A stretch of DNA of 41,400 bases from SM23-28-2 sp964512285 (lineage in GTDB: Bacteria; Chloroflexota; Dehalococcoidia; SM23-28-2): positions 1 to 41,400 of the forward strand of contig CAZEJO010000013.1 in the NCBI GenBank assembly GCA_964512285.1, read 5' to 3'. This document shows positions 9,492-17,023 of this stretch, one piece after another. A program made the position numbers and the translations under genes. Below the pieces are notes generated by a model. It had not been told where the DNA came from and ran no database searches. It saw nothing but the letters and a program-made list of their open reading frames with translations. Numbering within the stretch: the first letter of the stretch is position 1; each line of letters begins with the position of its first letter.

Positions 9492-9566
9492 GCTCATGGT
9501 TCGACAGGCTCACCATGAGCGGGCGGCAGGCTCACTATGAGCGTCTCTCTTGGACTCAGCATGAGC
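9492..9566. repeat. REP-like hairpin array (GCTCA-nnn-TGAGC family)
   Basis: Three short inverted repeats in a row: GCTCATGGT/ACCATGAGC (9 bp stem, 9492-9500 and 9512-9520, with TTCGACAGGCT inside the loop), GCTCA-cta-TGAGC (9530-9542), and CTCA-gca-TGAG (9555-9565). They resemble the dispersed TTCGACAAGCTCA...TGAGCGG elements at 15174 and 17032. The array lies between two divergent promoters. Confidence 0.6.
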
Positions 9567-9583
9567 GGCCCCCGGGGCGATGT

Positions 9584-9612
9584 TTGACATAGGCATGACT
9601 GTAGCGGATCAT
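9584..9612 (+). promoter_or_regulatory. Promoter candidate for the GrdB-like selenoprotein gene
   Basis: A perfect TTGACA (9584-9589) is 17 bases from GATCAT (9607-9612, 4 of 6 matches). The ATG at 9673 follows after 60 bases. Confidence 0.45.
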
Positions 9613-9672
9613 TTTCCCAGGCAACCAAGTGAACAGATTTGCAGATCGCTCACTCTAGGCGGGAGGTAAGAG

Positions 9673-10548
9673 ATGGCCATCGATAGCTACAAGTGGCTGC
9701 CTGGCAGCTTCGCCAACTACTACAAGACGCTTCCCCTCGAGAAGGCGGAGTCCATCCCCTGGACACCGCTTGCCAAGCCGATCGAGGAGTGCTGCTTCTC
9801 TCTGGTGGCCACTGCCGGCCTCTATGTGAAGGGCAAGGAGCCGTCTTTCGACCTGGACGGAGAGCGGAAGAACCCCTTCTGGGGCGACCCCACCTATCGC
9901 ACCATCTCCCGCGACGTTAAGCAGGAGGAGATCGGCGTCGCTCACTTTCACATCAACACCGCCGACCTGGAGACGGACCTGAACATCGCCCTGCCCGTGC
10001 ATCGCTTTCTGGAGCTGGAGGCAGCGGGCGAGATTGGCTCCCTGGCTCCTACCTCTTACTCCGTCATGGGCTATCAGGGGAACCCGCCTAACACTAACGA
10101 GTGGGAGAACCGCTACGGCCCCGAAATGGCCGCTCGCATGAAGGAGGAGGGGGTGGATGCGGTCCTTCTCACTCCCGTCTGACCGGACTGCTGCCTGAAC
10201 GTGCCCGTGCTGGCACGTGTCATCGAGGCCGCTGGTATCAGCACCGTCACGGTCACCGCGATGCCTGACCTGGCCGAACGCTTGGGCGTTCCCCGCATCG
10301 TCGGGGTGGAGTTCCCCTTCGGCCATACGCTGGGGCATGCCGGCGAGCGCGAGGAGCAGATGAAGGTTATCCGCGATGCTTTGCGGGTGCTGCGAGATGC
10401 CAGCGAGCCGAACACGGTGGAGCATCTGCCCTATGAGTGGCCGGACTTCGAGCGCTGGAAGCGGGTGTGGCACCCCAGCGAGGCAGCGCCCATCATCGCC
10501 TTGCTGATAGAGCAGCGCCGCCGGGCGAGGGGGCGGAATAGCTCTTAG
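9673..10548 (+). CDS. GrdB-family selenoprotein (glycine/sarcosine/betaine reductase-like), UGA = Sec
   Basis: Read through the in-frame TGA at 10180-10182 this is one protein of 291 aa with selenocysteine at residue 170. Both sides belong to the same family: before the stop GVDAVLLTPV, after it PDCC then ARVIEAAGISTV and FPFGHTLGHAG, all in one frame with no shift. The Sec sits in a UxxC redox motif (U-P-D-C), the equivalent position to Sec or Cys in 'selenoprotein B of glycine/sarcosine/betaine reductase' relatives. A SECIS-like hairpin follows directly (10199-10218). The ATG has a strong GGGAGGT site. No GrdA, GrdC/D or thioredoxin gene is adjacent, so it is probably a stand-alone GrdB-like enzyme of unknown substrate rather than a full glycine reductase. 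Simple ORF calling would split it in two. Confidence 0.85.
10183..10222 (+). promoter_or_regulatory. Bacterial SECIS-like hairpin
   Basis: Directly after the UGA, ACGTGCC (10199-10205) and GGCACGT (10212-10218) form a perfect 7-bp stem with a 6-base loop CGTGCT. A further TGA/TCA pairing below it is possible with one bulged G. The loop begins 23 bases after the UGA and has G as its second base. This agrees with the bacterial SECIS rules as known: apical loop roughly 16-37 bases from the UGA, with a G at one of its first two positions. Confidence 0.7.
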
Positions 10549-10564
10549 TTACAAGACGGGCGCT

Positions 10565-11812
10565 CTACCTGTTGTCGATCCGCTGAAGAAGCTCCCAGAC
10601 GAAGGCTTGGGTGCGGGCGAGAACGTCCGCGTCCACGTTCTCGAAGATGTCGTCCGGCCGATGCCAGTAGGGGAGAACGCTGTCGGGTCGCAGGTTGACG
10701 AAGGTCAGGCTGGGCAGCCCGTTCTTGATGCCGATGGCGCCCTCGGTGAAGCCCAGCGGCATCACGCTGGAGTAAGCGCCCAGCTCCGGCCAATCGGCGG
10801 CGATCTGGTCGGCCAGGGCCACCAGGGTGGGGTCGGAGCGATAGGGCCTGGTCATTCCCTCGCGGGTGATGTAGCAGGGGCCGGAGCCGGGCCCAGCCAG
10901 CGAGTCGAGGGTGATGAAGTAGGCGCCCTTAAGCTCCTCTCGATGGTCGCGCAGGAAGGCGGCGGCTCCATGGCAGCCCACCTCCTCACAGCCGCTGTTA
11001 ACGACCCATACCTCCGTGTTGGCGAGGGGTTCGTCCTTCAGCCGCTCGGCCAGGGTGAGGACGATGGCAGCGCCGCTGGCATTATCGTTGGCTCCCGGCG
11101 TGTAGGGGGTCATGTCCGGCTGAACGGTCATGATGAGGTTCAGGATCAAGAGCACGGTCGGGACGAGCGAGACGAGGTAGATGACGTTGCTCTGGAGGAC
11201 CGAGCCGGCGATGTACAGGAGCACGAGGGCAGCCATGCTGGCGAAGGCGATCGCTACCAGAACCCGGAAGACCTTCAGATGAAGCGGCGTTCGGAAGACG
11301 AAGGGGGTTCGGTGGGTGTCCAGATGGCCGACCAGTACCAGGCGCCGGTCGGGAGTGCGCGCGGCAGGGATGACAGTCCACACGTTCTGACTGGGGCGTT
11401 TGGGCAGGAGCCAGCGAATGGGGTTGGTGGTGAAGTTCAGCTCCAGGTAGGCGGAGACCAGGGTCGTGGCCGCCAGCACGGTGGCCAGGATTGCGGTGAC
11501 GCGGCCGGCGAGAGGATAGATGGCGACGGCTAGCAGGGCGAGGGTGATGGCGAGGGCGAAGGGCCGCCACTGGGAGGTGCCGCTGGTGAAACGCTGTATT
11601 CGCGGCGACAGGTCGAGCTTGTCGAGCACGCCCCAGGCGTAGGCCGCCGCCGCCGCCTCGGCGGTTGTGGTCGAGCCGCGGGGGCCGATGTCCACGGACA
11701 GGTAACGAACGTGCTCCAGGGCGCGCGCTGCAAGCTCCCTGTCGTCGGCGCGATTGGGGTGGCGCTGCTGGGGGGCGTCGGGCGGGCCTGTGTCGGTTGG
11801 GTCAGGAGTCAT
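10565..11812 (-). CDS. M28-family metallopeptidase with transmembrane insertions
   Basis: Zinc aminopeptidase-like protein of 415 aa, M28 family. The dinuclear zinc ligands and catalytic residues are visible: H163-L-D165 (HLDTH), D243 (PGANDNASG), E276/E277 (CEEVG), D303 (TLDSLAG) and H384 (WHRPDD). Two hydrophobic segments (about 84-101 and 103-123) precede the catalytic core and two more (about 183-204 and 208-230) lie inside it, between the first and second zinc ligands. The enzyme is therefore an integral membrane peptidase. The ATG at 11812 has a GGGGAGAG site. It converges on the selenoprotein gene with 16 bases between. The substrate is unknown. Confidence 0.85.
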   Translation of the reverse strand: MTPDPTDTGPPDAPQQRHPNRADDRELAARALEHVRYLSVDIGPRGSTTTAEAAAAAYAWGVLDKLDLSPRIQRFTSGTSQWRPFALAITLALLAVAIYPLAGRVTAILATVLAATTLVSAYLELNFTTNPIRWLLPKRPSQNVWTVIPAARTPDRRLVLVGHLDTHRTPFVFRTPLHLKVFRVLVAIAFASMAALVLLYIAGSVLQSNVIYLVSLVPTVLLILNLIMTVQPDMTPYTPGANDNASGAAIVLTLAERLKDEPLANTEVWVVNSGCEEVGCHGAAAFLRDHREELKGAYFITLDSLAGPGSGPCYITREGMTRPYRSDPTLVALADQIAADWPELGAYSSVMPLGFTEGAIGIKNGLPSLTFVNLRPDSVLPYWHRPDDIFENVDADVLARTQAFVWELLQRIDNR

Positions 11813-11927
11813 CGTCGTTCTCTCCCCGGGATCAGTGTGCTCGTAAGATCAGACGAGACGGGCGGCTTGCTGAATGCTAGCGTTTGGCAGGGGCCTGCGT
11901 CAAGGAGCGCGGGTGTCGCGGCGTCAG

Positions 11928-11946
11928 CCCTGGTACAATTCCAGGG
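11928..11946 (+). promoter_or_regulatory. Extended -10 promoter inside an inverted repeat
   Basis: TGGTACAAT (11931-11939) is an extended -10 box with 5 of 6 matches in the hexamer. It is framed by the perfect inverted repeat CCCTGG (11928-11933) / CCAGGG (11941-11946), so a repressor could bind over the -10. The HAD gene start is 50 bases downstream. Confidence 0.45.
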
Positions 11947-11988
11947 TTGGCTTGGGTGCCCATGGTGATGCCAGCAGGGGAGGAGAGC

Positions 11989-12630
11989 ATGACGAAGGCC
12001 GTTCTTTGGGACCTGGACGGCGTTCTGGTGGACACGGCGCCGTTTCACTTCCAGGCCTGGCAGGAGCTGTTCCAGTCGCTAGGTAAGGGATTTGCTGAGG
12101 CCGACTTCCGCCGCGGTTTCGGTCTGAGGAACGATGCCATACTGGGGGATATCCTGGGCGAGCTTACGCCGGCAGAAATCGAGCGGCTGGCCCAGAAGAA
12201 GGAAGAGCTGTACAGGCAGAAGATCGAGGGCAGAGTGACGGCTATCCCCGGCGCGATGGGCCTCTTGCGTCGTCTTCAGCAAAGAGGCAGGAAGTCGGCC
12301 ATCGTGTCCTCGACCACTCGCGAGAACGTGCGCGTGGTGCTCGGTTCCCTGGGGCTTGAGGGCGCGTTCGAGGCGGTGGTCGCTGAGGAGGATGCGCCGA
12401 AGGGGAAGCCCGACCCGCAGGGTTTCCTGGTGGCAGCGGAGAAGCTGGGCGTGGCGGCAAGCGAGTGCGTGGTGATCGAGGACGCGCCGGGTGGGGTGGA
12501 GGCCGCCAAGAGGGCGGGAATGCGCTGCATCGGCGTGACCACCAGTCGGCCCCGGGGAGGCTTGGCTGCCGCCGATCTGGTGGTGGATAGCTTGGAAGAA
12601 GCGGCCGTCTACGCGTTCCTGGGGATCTAG
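11989..12630 (+). CDS. HAD-superfamily hydrolase, beta-phosphoglucomutase-like
   Basis: Phosphatase or phosphomutase of 213 aa in HAD subfamily I. Motif I is DLDGVLVDT with nucleophile D8 and acid/base D10; motif II is the Ser-Ser of IVSSTT; motif III lysine is in KGKPDPQGF; motif IV is VIEDAPGGVEAA. The helical cap between motifs I and II matches beta-phosphoglucomutase and sugar-phosphate phosphatases. The ATG at 11989 has a GGGGAGGAG site; the longer upstream frame lacks homology. It is a single-gene unit ending 6 bases before the end of the convergent CoA-transferase gene. The substrate is not predictable. Confidence 0.88.
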   Translation: MTKAVLWDLDGVLVDTAPFHFQAWQELFQSLGKGFAEADFRRGFGLRNDAILGDILGELTPAEIERLAQKKEELYRQKIEGRVTAIPGAMGLLRRLQQRGRKSAIVSSTTRENVRVVLGSLGLEGAFEAVVAEEDAPKGKPDPQGFLVAAEKLGVAASECVVIEDAPGGVEAAKRAGMRCIGVTTSRPRGGLAAADLVVDSLEEAAVYAFLGI

Positions 12631-12636
12631 GTTGCG

Positions 12637-13848
12637 CTAGTAGACGACTTCCTCGGTCGCCAGCCTCTCGATCTCGTCGCTCGGCATTCCCAGGAGTTCC
12701 CCCAGCACGTACTGGTTGTGCTCGCCTAGCAGGGGGCCCGGACGGCGAATCTCGGCTGGCGTGCGCGAGAACTTCCACGGCGGGCTCAGCGTCAGCTTCT
12801 CGCCGATGACCGGGTGGTCCAGGGGCTGTAGGATGCCTCGCGCGCGGATGTGCTCATCCTGGACGAGCGCGGGCCCGTCGAGGACGGGCATGGCCGCCAC
12901 ACCGACCTTCTGCAAGGCCTGGGTTACCTGCTCCTGGCTGCGGCTGGAGGTCCACTCGCCGATGAGTTGATCCAGGGCCTCCTGATTCTGCCAGCGGCTG
13001 GCGGCGTCGGCGAACCTTTCGTCTTCCAGTCGACTGTCACCCACCACGCGGCGGAGGGCGTCCCACTCATCCTCGCAGGCGACGGCGATGGTCACCCACT
13101 TGTCGTTGCCCAGGCAGGGGTAGCAGTTGTGGGGAGCCATGATGTGGTCGCGGTTTCCGGCCCTGGTCTGCACTCGACCGTTCATGCTGTAGTCCATGAA
13201 GGTGTGCCCGATAAGGGCGCTGACGGCCTCCGTGGACGACAGGTCGATGTGCTGGCCCTTGCCGGTGCGCGCTCGATAGTAGAGAGCGGCCAGGATGGCG
13301 AAGGCGGAGGTGGTGCCGACCCGCAGGTCGACGGCGCCGCTGAGGGGCATGGGAGGGTTGTCGGGGTAGCCGGTGATGTAGGTATGGCCGCCCATCGCGG
13401 CGAAGGTGGGGGCGTAGCCGGCGTAGGTGCGCTCCGGCCCGGTGGCGCCGACCGCCGAGGAGGAGAGCATGATGATATCAGGCTTGACTGCCTTGAGGTC
13501 GTCGTAGCCCAGGCCGAGCCTGTCCATCACGCCCGGGCGCATGTTTTGGGTCACTACGTCGCTTATCTGGACGACCCTTTTCGCTATCTCCACGGCTTTG
13601 GGCTGGCTGAGGTTCAGGGTCAGGCTCAGCTTGCCGAGGTTCAGGTCGTTGAAGATGACCGAATGATCGGGGCTGGTCATAGTCGGCCCTGTCATCAGGG
13701 AGCGCAGGCGGGTGTGGTCGAGGCGACGGTGACTCTCCACCTTGATCACCTCGGCGCCCAGCAGGGCAAGGAGCAGGGTGGCCTGGGGCCCAGCCCAGGC
13801 CCAGGTGAAGTCGAGGATTCTTATGCCTTCCAGGGGTCTTCTCGTCAT
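12637..13848 (-). CDS. Class III CoA-transferase (CaiB/BaiF family)
   Basis: CoA-transferase of 403 aa in the CaiB/BaiF family, which swaps CoA between carboxylic acids. The N-terminus ILDFTWAWAGPQAT and GAEVIKVES are the CoA-binding fold hallmarks, followed by QNMRPGVMDRLGL. At the position of the formyl-CoA transferase catalytic Asp (after GKGQxIDLS) this protein has Glu (E207, STEA). It starts 15 bases after the paralogous gene upstream, so the two form an operon. No strong ribosome-binding site is seen before the ATG at 13848, which fits coupling to the preceding gene. The acid substrate is unknown; the pair could form one heteromeric enzyme or two separate activities. Confidence 0.88.
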   Translation of the reverse strand: MTRRPLEGIRILDFTWAWAGPQATLLLALLGAEVIKVESHRRLDHTRLRSLMTGPTMTSPDHSVIFNDLNLGKLSLTLNLSQPKAVEIAKRVVQISDVVTQNMRPGVMDRLGLGYDDLKAVKPDIIMLSSSAVGATGPERTYAGYAPTFAAMGGHTYITGYPDNPPMPLSGAVDLRVGTTSAFAILAALYYRARTGKGQHIDLSSTEAVSALIGHTFMDYSMNGRVQTRAGNRDHIMAPHNCYPCLGNDKWVTIAVACEDEWDALRRVVGDSRLEDERFADAASRWQNQEALDQLIGEWTSSRSQEQVTQALQKVGVAAMPVLDGPALVQDEHIRARGILQPLDHPVIGEKLTLSPPWKFSRTPAEIRRPGPLLGEHNQYVLGELLGMPSDEIERLATEEVVY

Positions 13849-13863
13849 GGGGCGGGTCTCACG

Positions 13864-15066
13864 CTAGATGGCTCCATCAGCGGCCATCTTGGCCATTTGC
13901 TCGGCTGAGTAGCCGAGGCGGTCGCGGTAGATCTGCTCATTGTGCTCGCCGAGGAGGGGAGCGGCTCGCTCGCCGCGCCAGGGGGTCTCGGACATCTTGT
14001 AGGCAACCGTGGGGTACTCCAGCCTGCCTGTCTGGGGATGGTCGAGTTCGGCGAAGAAGCCGCGCTCACGAGCCTGCGGCCAGTTCGCTATCTCCGCCGC
14101 CGTGCGCACGGGCCCGATGGGGACGCCGAGGGCCTGCCCCTTGTGATAGAGATCCTCCTTGGTGTGCTGGGCCATCCACTCTTCCAGGAGGGGCTGGATC
14201 TCATTGCGATGCTGGGAGCGAGTGATCTCGTCGCGGCACTTTTCACCCTGGGCCCAGGCGGGGTTGCCCATCAGCTCCACCAGGGCCTGCCACTGGTGAT
14301 TCTGAACGGCGGTGATCACCACGTGCTCGTCCTTGCTGGGCACAAGTCCTCCCACCATCCCGGGCCAGGGAGTCGGGTTCGGCGTGTTGGCGAAGTGGTC
14401 CACCGCCACCCGCTCGAGGGCGAGGAGCGCCTCGAACTTGGAGATATCGATGTGCTGGCCCTGGCCGGTGGCCAGGCGAGAGAAGAGAGCGGCCAGGGTG
14501 GCCACGGCAGCGGCGAGGCCGCTGTCGTACTCACCGACCTCGCCTCCAGCCACGACGGGCGCTTCGTCTCGCTTGTCTTCGGGAGCGACGTAGAAGAAGG
14601 AGGAGTGGCCGCTGACGTGGTAGAGGTTGAGGTGATAGCTCTTGTAGTCGCGGTAGGGGCCCGTCTGGCCGAAGGGGGTGATGGAGGTGACGATGAGGCG
14701 GGGGTTGAGAGCGCTGAGGGCGGCGTAGTCCAGGTCCAGGTCTGTCATCTCGCCGGGCGGGTGGTCCTCGATGAGGACGTCGGCCTGCTCGGCTAGGCGC
14801 TGGAAGAGCTGGCGGCCGCTGGTCGTGCGCGGGTCGAGAGTGACCCCCAGCTTGTTGGTGTTCAGGGAGAGGAAGAGGCCGCTCTTCTCAGGGTGGGGGA
14901 CATCGTTGGGGAAGGGGCCTCTGGTGCGGGCCGGGTCGCCCGCGGGTGGCTGCTCGGCCTTGATGACCTCCGCGCCGAGGTCGGCGAGGAGCTTGCCGCA
15001 GTAGGGGCCGCTGATCATCTGAGAGTACTCGAGGATCTTGACCCCACGCAGGGCTGTTTCGGCCAT
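13864..15066 (-). CDS. Class III CoA-transferase (CaiB/BaiF family), paralogue
   Basis: Second CaiB/BaiF family CoA-transferase (400 aa), first gene of the pair. It has ILEYSQMISGPYCGKLLADLG at its start (within a 20-residue window), GAEVIKAEQP, and GQGQHIDISKFEA with Glu (E212) where formyl-CoA transferase has the catalytic Asp. The start at 15066 is preferred over a frame that runs open to 15471: homology begins at MAETALRGVKILE and an AGGAG site lies 11 bases upstream. The leader holds a strong GC hairpin (15094-15113). The two genes are only moderately similar, so this is an old duplication. Confidence 0.88.
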   Translation of the reverse strand: MAETALRGVKILEYSQMISGPYCGKLLADLGAEVIKAEQPPAGDPARTRGPFPNDVPHPEKSGLFLSLNTNKLGVTLDPRTTSGRQLFQRLAEQADVLIEDHPPGEMTDLDLDYAALSALNPRLIVTSITPFGQTGPYRDYKSYHLNLYHVSGHSSFFYVAPEDKRDEAPVVAGGEVGEYDSGLAAAVATLAALFSRLATGQGQHIDISKFEALLALERVAVDHFANTPNPTPWPGMVGGLVPSKDEHVVITAVQNHQWQALVELMGNPAWAQGEKCRDEITRSQHRNEIQPLLEEWMAQHTKEDLYHKGQALGVPIGPVRTAAEIANWPQARERGFFAELDHPQTGRLEYPTVAYKMSETPWRGERAAPLLGEHNEQIYRDRLGYSAEQMAKMAADGAI

Positions 15067-15093
15067 GTTGTCGCGTTCTCCTGGGCAGTGTTC

Positions 15094-15113
15094 GGCGGGC
15101 CGCTCGGCCCGCC
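15094..15113 (-). other. Strong GC hairpin in the CoA-transferase leader
   Basis: GGCGGGCC and GGCCCGCC form a perfect 8-bp stem around a 4-base loop. It lies between a weak promoter candidate (15122-15150) and the start codon at 15066. There is no T-tract, so it is not an intrinsic terminator; it may affect RNA stability or translation. Confidence 0.4.
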
Positions 15114-15121
15114 TCACCATA

Positions 15122-15150
15122 AGGTTACGATCTGGGCTCGTTAGGGGCAA
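15122..15150 (-). promoter_or_regulatory. Weak promoter candidate for the CoA-transferase pair
   Basis: On the minus strand TTGCCC (15145-15150) is 17 bases from TAACCT (15122-15127, 3 of 6 matches). It is the only pair of boxes I see before the start. Confidence 0.25.
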
Positions 15151-15173
15151 GCTGCGGCGTTCAGCAGGGTGAG

Positions 15174-15215
15174 CCCCTTCGGCAAGCCCTTCGACAAGCT
15201 CAGGGTGAGCGGAGG
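15174..15215 (+). repeat. Dispersed REP-like element, copy 1
   Basis: CCCCTTC...CCCTTCGACAAGCTCA then GGG then TGAGCGGAGG. The core GCTCA-ggg-TGAGC is a small hairpin. It is almost identical to 17032-17074 and related to the array at 9492-9566. Confidence 0.6.
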
Positions 15216-15229
15216 CTTGGCGTGCTCCC

Positions 15230-15258
15230 TTGCGAGCCCTCGCGCCTACGATTAGAAT
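15230..15258 (+). promoter_or_regulatory. Promoter of the beta-helix secreted protein gene
   Basis: TTGCGA (15230-15235) and TAGAAT (15253-15258, 5 of 6 matches) are 17 bases apart, and the ATG is 31 bases downstream. The spacer (ccctcgcgcct) closely resembles the one at 34117-34145. Confidence 0.5.
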
Positions 15259-15289
15259 GGGTGGCAAGCTGATTCCTGGGAGGTAGGCC

Positions 15290-17023
15290 ATGAAGCGGTT
15301 CACGTTGGCTATCCTGCTCGTGACGGTGGTCGCAGCCACCGTGTTCGCGATGCTCAGCCGTCCTGGTGCTGAGGCCCGCCCCGACGTCACCATCACCGTC
15401 AGCCATCCCCTCGACGTTCTTGCCCTCCGCGATGGCATACTGACCCTGCGCGAGGCCATGATGCTGGCCACGGGCGACCTCTCTGTCTATGTGCTCGGGC
15501 CCGCAGAGTGCTTACGCGTCTCCGGAGCGGTGTGGGTGGGCTTACCGACTTCTGGGCACTGCACTAGCTCCGAACCCCCCGGCGCCGAGTCGGCCGACAC
15601 CATCGTCTTCGACACGGGAGTCTTCCCACCCGGCTCCCCCGCCACCATCACCCTCGGCGATACCCTGCCCGACCTGGACACCGGCGACGACACCGTGGAT
15701 GGCACTTCCGCTGAGGTGATCGTCGACGGTGTAAGCGAAGACTTTTCCTGCTTCGACATTGCCTCCGCCAACAACACCATCAAGGGGCTGGAGATCTACA
15801 ACTGCAGCATTGGTGTGTACCTGCATTCCGGCGCCCAGTACAACACCATCGGCGGTAGCACTCCCGGCGAGGGCAACGTGATATCCGGTAACGGTGGGAG
15901 CGGCGTGAAGATTTGCGGCAGCGGCACAAACGGCAACGTGGTCAAGGGCAACTTCATCGGCACCGACGCTTCAGGCACCGCCGCCATGGGCAATGGGGGT
16001 TCGGGCGTGATGTTCGAGAACGGTCCTCAGAACAACACCATTGGCGGCACGGGCAGCGGCGAGGGCAATACCATCGCGTTCAACGGGTGGTACGGTGTGG
16101 GGGTATACGACAGCAACAGCACCGGCAACACCATCCGCGGCAACTCCATTCACTCCAACGGCTACATTGGCATCAACACCAGCGAGGGCGGCAACGAAGA
16201 CCTGCCCTGGCCCACCATCACCGGCTTCGGTTCGGTGATGGGCACCGCCTGCCCCAACTGCATCATTGACATCTACTCCGACGAGGAGGACGAGGGCAGG
16301 GTCTACGAGGGCGCGGCCATAGCCGACGGCGACGGTAACTGGAGCTTCTCCGGGACGCCTGAAGGGCCCAACGTCACTGCCACCGCCACCGACTCAGATG
16401 GCAACACTTCGGAGTTCTCGGACCCGGTCGCCGTGCCCGAGCCGACGCCTACTCCCACGCCGTCGCCCACGCCGTCGCCCACGCCATCGCCCACGCCGTC
16501 GCCGACACCTGAGGCCGCCCGCACCCTCCACTGGGGTGTGGGCTGGCACAACGCCACCTGGAGCGGGGCCTCCACCCCCGAGGAGGCCTTCGCCTGCGCG
16601 ACGGGCAAGTACGCGGCGGCCTATCGGCTGGTGAGCGGGGGCTGGCAGCGCTACTTCCCCGACCGGCCGGACATCTCCAACATGACTGACTTGGGGCAGT
16701 ATGATGCCTTCCTCATCCTTGTCACGGGGGAGGTCACCTGCGAGATGCCGGTGGCCAGCGCGGCAGGTACTGACCGCACGCTCGATTGGGGCGTCGGATG
16801 GCAGAACGATGGGTGGAGTGGCGCCGACGGCATGCCACCTGAGGACGCCTTCGCTTGCGCGGACGGCAGCTACGCGGCGGCTTATCGGTTGGTGGGTGGC
16901 GGTTGGGAGCGCTACTTCCCGGATCGTCCGGAAATCTCCACCATGGGGTCGCTGGACAAGTACGACTCGTTCCTCATCCTGGTCACAGCGCCCGTGAGCT
17001 GCAGCATGCCCATCGCCCCGTAG
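15290..17023 (+). CDS. Secreted parallel beta-helix protein with PT-rich linker and two C-terminal repeats
   Basis: Exported protein of 577 aa with an N-terminal signal peptide (Lys-Arg then a hydrophobic stretch, cleavage near residue 24-28). Residues about 130-310 contain repeated Asn-Thr-Ile-x-Gly-Gly and GNxI motifs typical of right-handed parallel beta-helices. An Ig-like stretch follows (NVTATATDSDGNTSEFSD). A Pro-Thr/Ser linker (about 385-407) joins two copies of a domain of about 75 residues (411-490 and 494-573) with the pattern WGVGW...WSG...AFAC...AAYRL...W.RYFPDRP.IS. The same domain is found once in the next gene. Function is unknown; a surface or cell-envelope role is likely. 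The start has a GGGAGGT site. Confidence 0.8.
   Translation: MKRFTLAILLVTVVAATVFAMLSRPGAEARPDVTITVSHPLDVLALRDGILTLREAMMLATGDLSVYVLGPAECLRVSGAVWVGLPTSGHCTSSEPPGAESADTIVFDTGVFPPGSPATITLGDTLPDLDTGDDTVDGTSAEVIVDGVSEDFSCFDIASANNTIKGLEIYNCSIGVYLHSGAQYNTIGGSTPGEGNVISGNGGSGVKICGSGTNGNVVKGNFIGTDASGTAAMGNGGSGVMFENGPQNNTIGGTGSGEGNTIAFNGWYGVGVYDSNSTGNTIRGNSIHSNGYIGINTSEGGNEDLPWPTITGFGSVMGTACPNCIIDIYSDEEDEGRVYEGAAIADGDGNWSFSGTPEGPNVTATATDSDGNTSEFSDPVAVPEPTPTPTPSPTPSPTPSPTPSPTPEAARTLHWGVGWHNATWSGASTPEEAFACATGKYAAAYRLVSGGWQRYFPDRPDISNMTDLGQYDAFLILVTGEVTCEMPVASAAGTDRTLDWGVGWQNDGWSGADGMPPEDAFACADGSYAAAYRLVGGGWERYFPDRPEISTMGSLDKYDSFLILVTAPVSCSMPIAP
16456..16503 (+). repeat. Four 12-base repeats encoding the PTPSPTPS linker
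   Basis: The unit acgccgtcgccc occurs about four times in tandem and encodes Thr-Pro-Ser-Pro. Such tracts vary in length by slippage. A similar tract is at 17820-17885 in the next gene. Confidence 0.6.

Larger units (their letters stand above)
9366..9672. other. Divergent intergenic region with hairpin array
   Basis: About 307 bases separate the oxidoreductase and selenoprotein genes. It holds, from left to right, a minus-strand promoter candidate (9423-9451), an array of small hairpins (9492-9566), and a plus-strand promoter candidate (9584-9612). No coding sequence is evident. Confidence 0.6.

Noticed and set aside
10180..10182. TGA as a true stop or frame-breaking mutation giving a pseudogene
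   Set aside because: Both sides keep the family motifs in one frame, a SECIS-like hairpin follows immediately, and family relatives carry Sec or Cys at the same place.
12850..13908. Long plus-strand open frame opposite a CoA-transferase
   Set aside because: Shadow frame with repetitive Gly/Ala/Val composition and no domain; the minus-strand gene has all family motifs.
16456..16503. Tandem 12-base repeats as a CRISPR array
   Set aside because: The repeats lie in frame inside a coding gene and encode a Thr-Pro-Ser linker, with no spacers.
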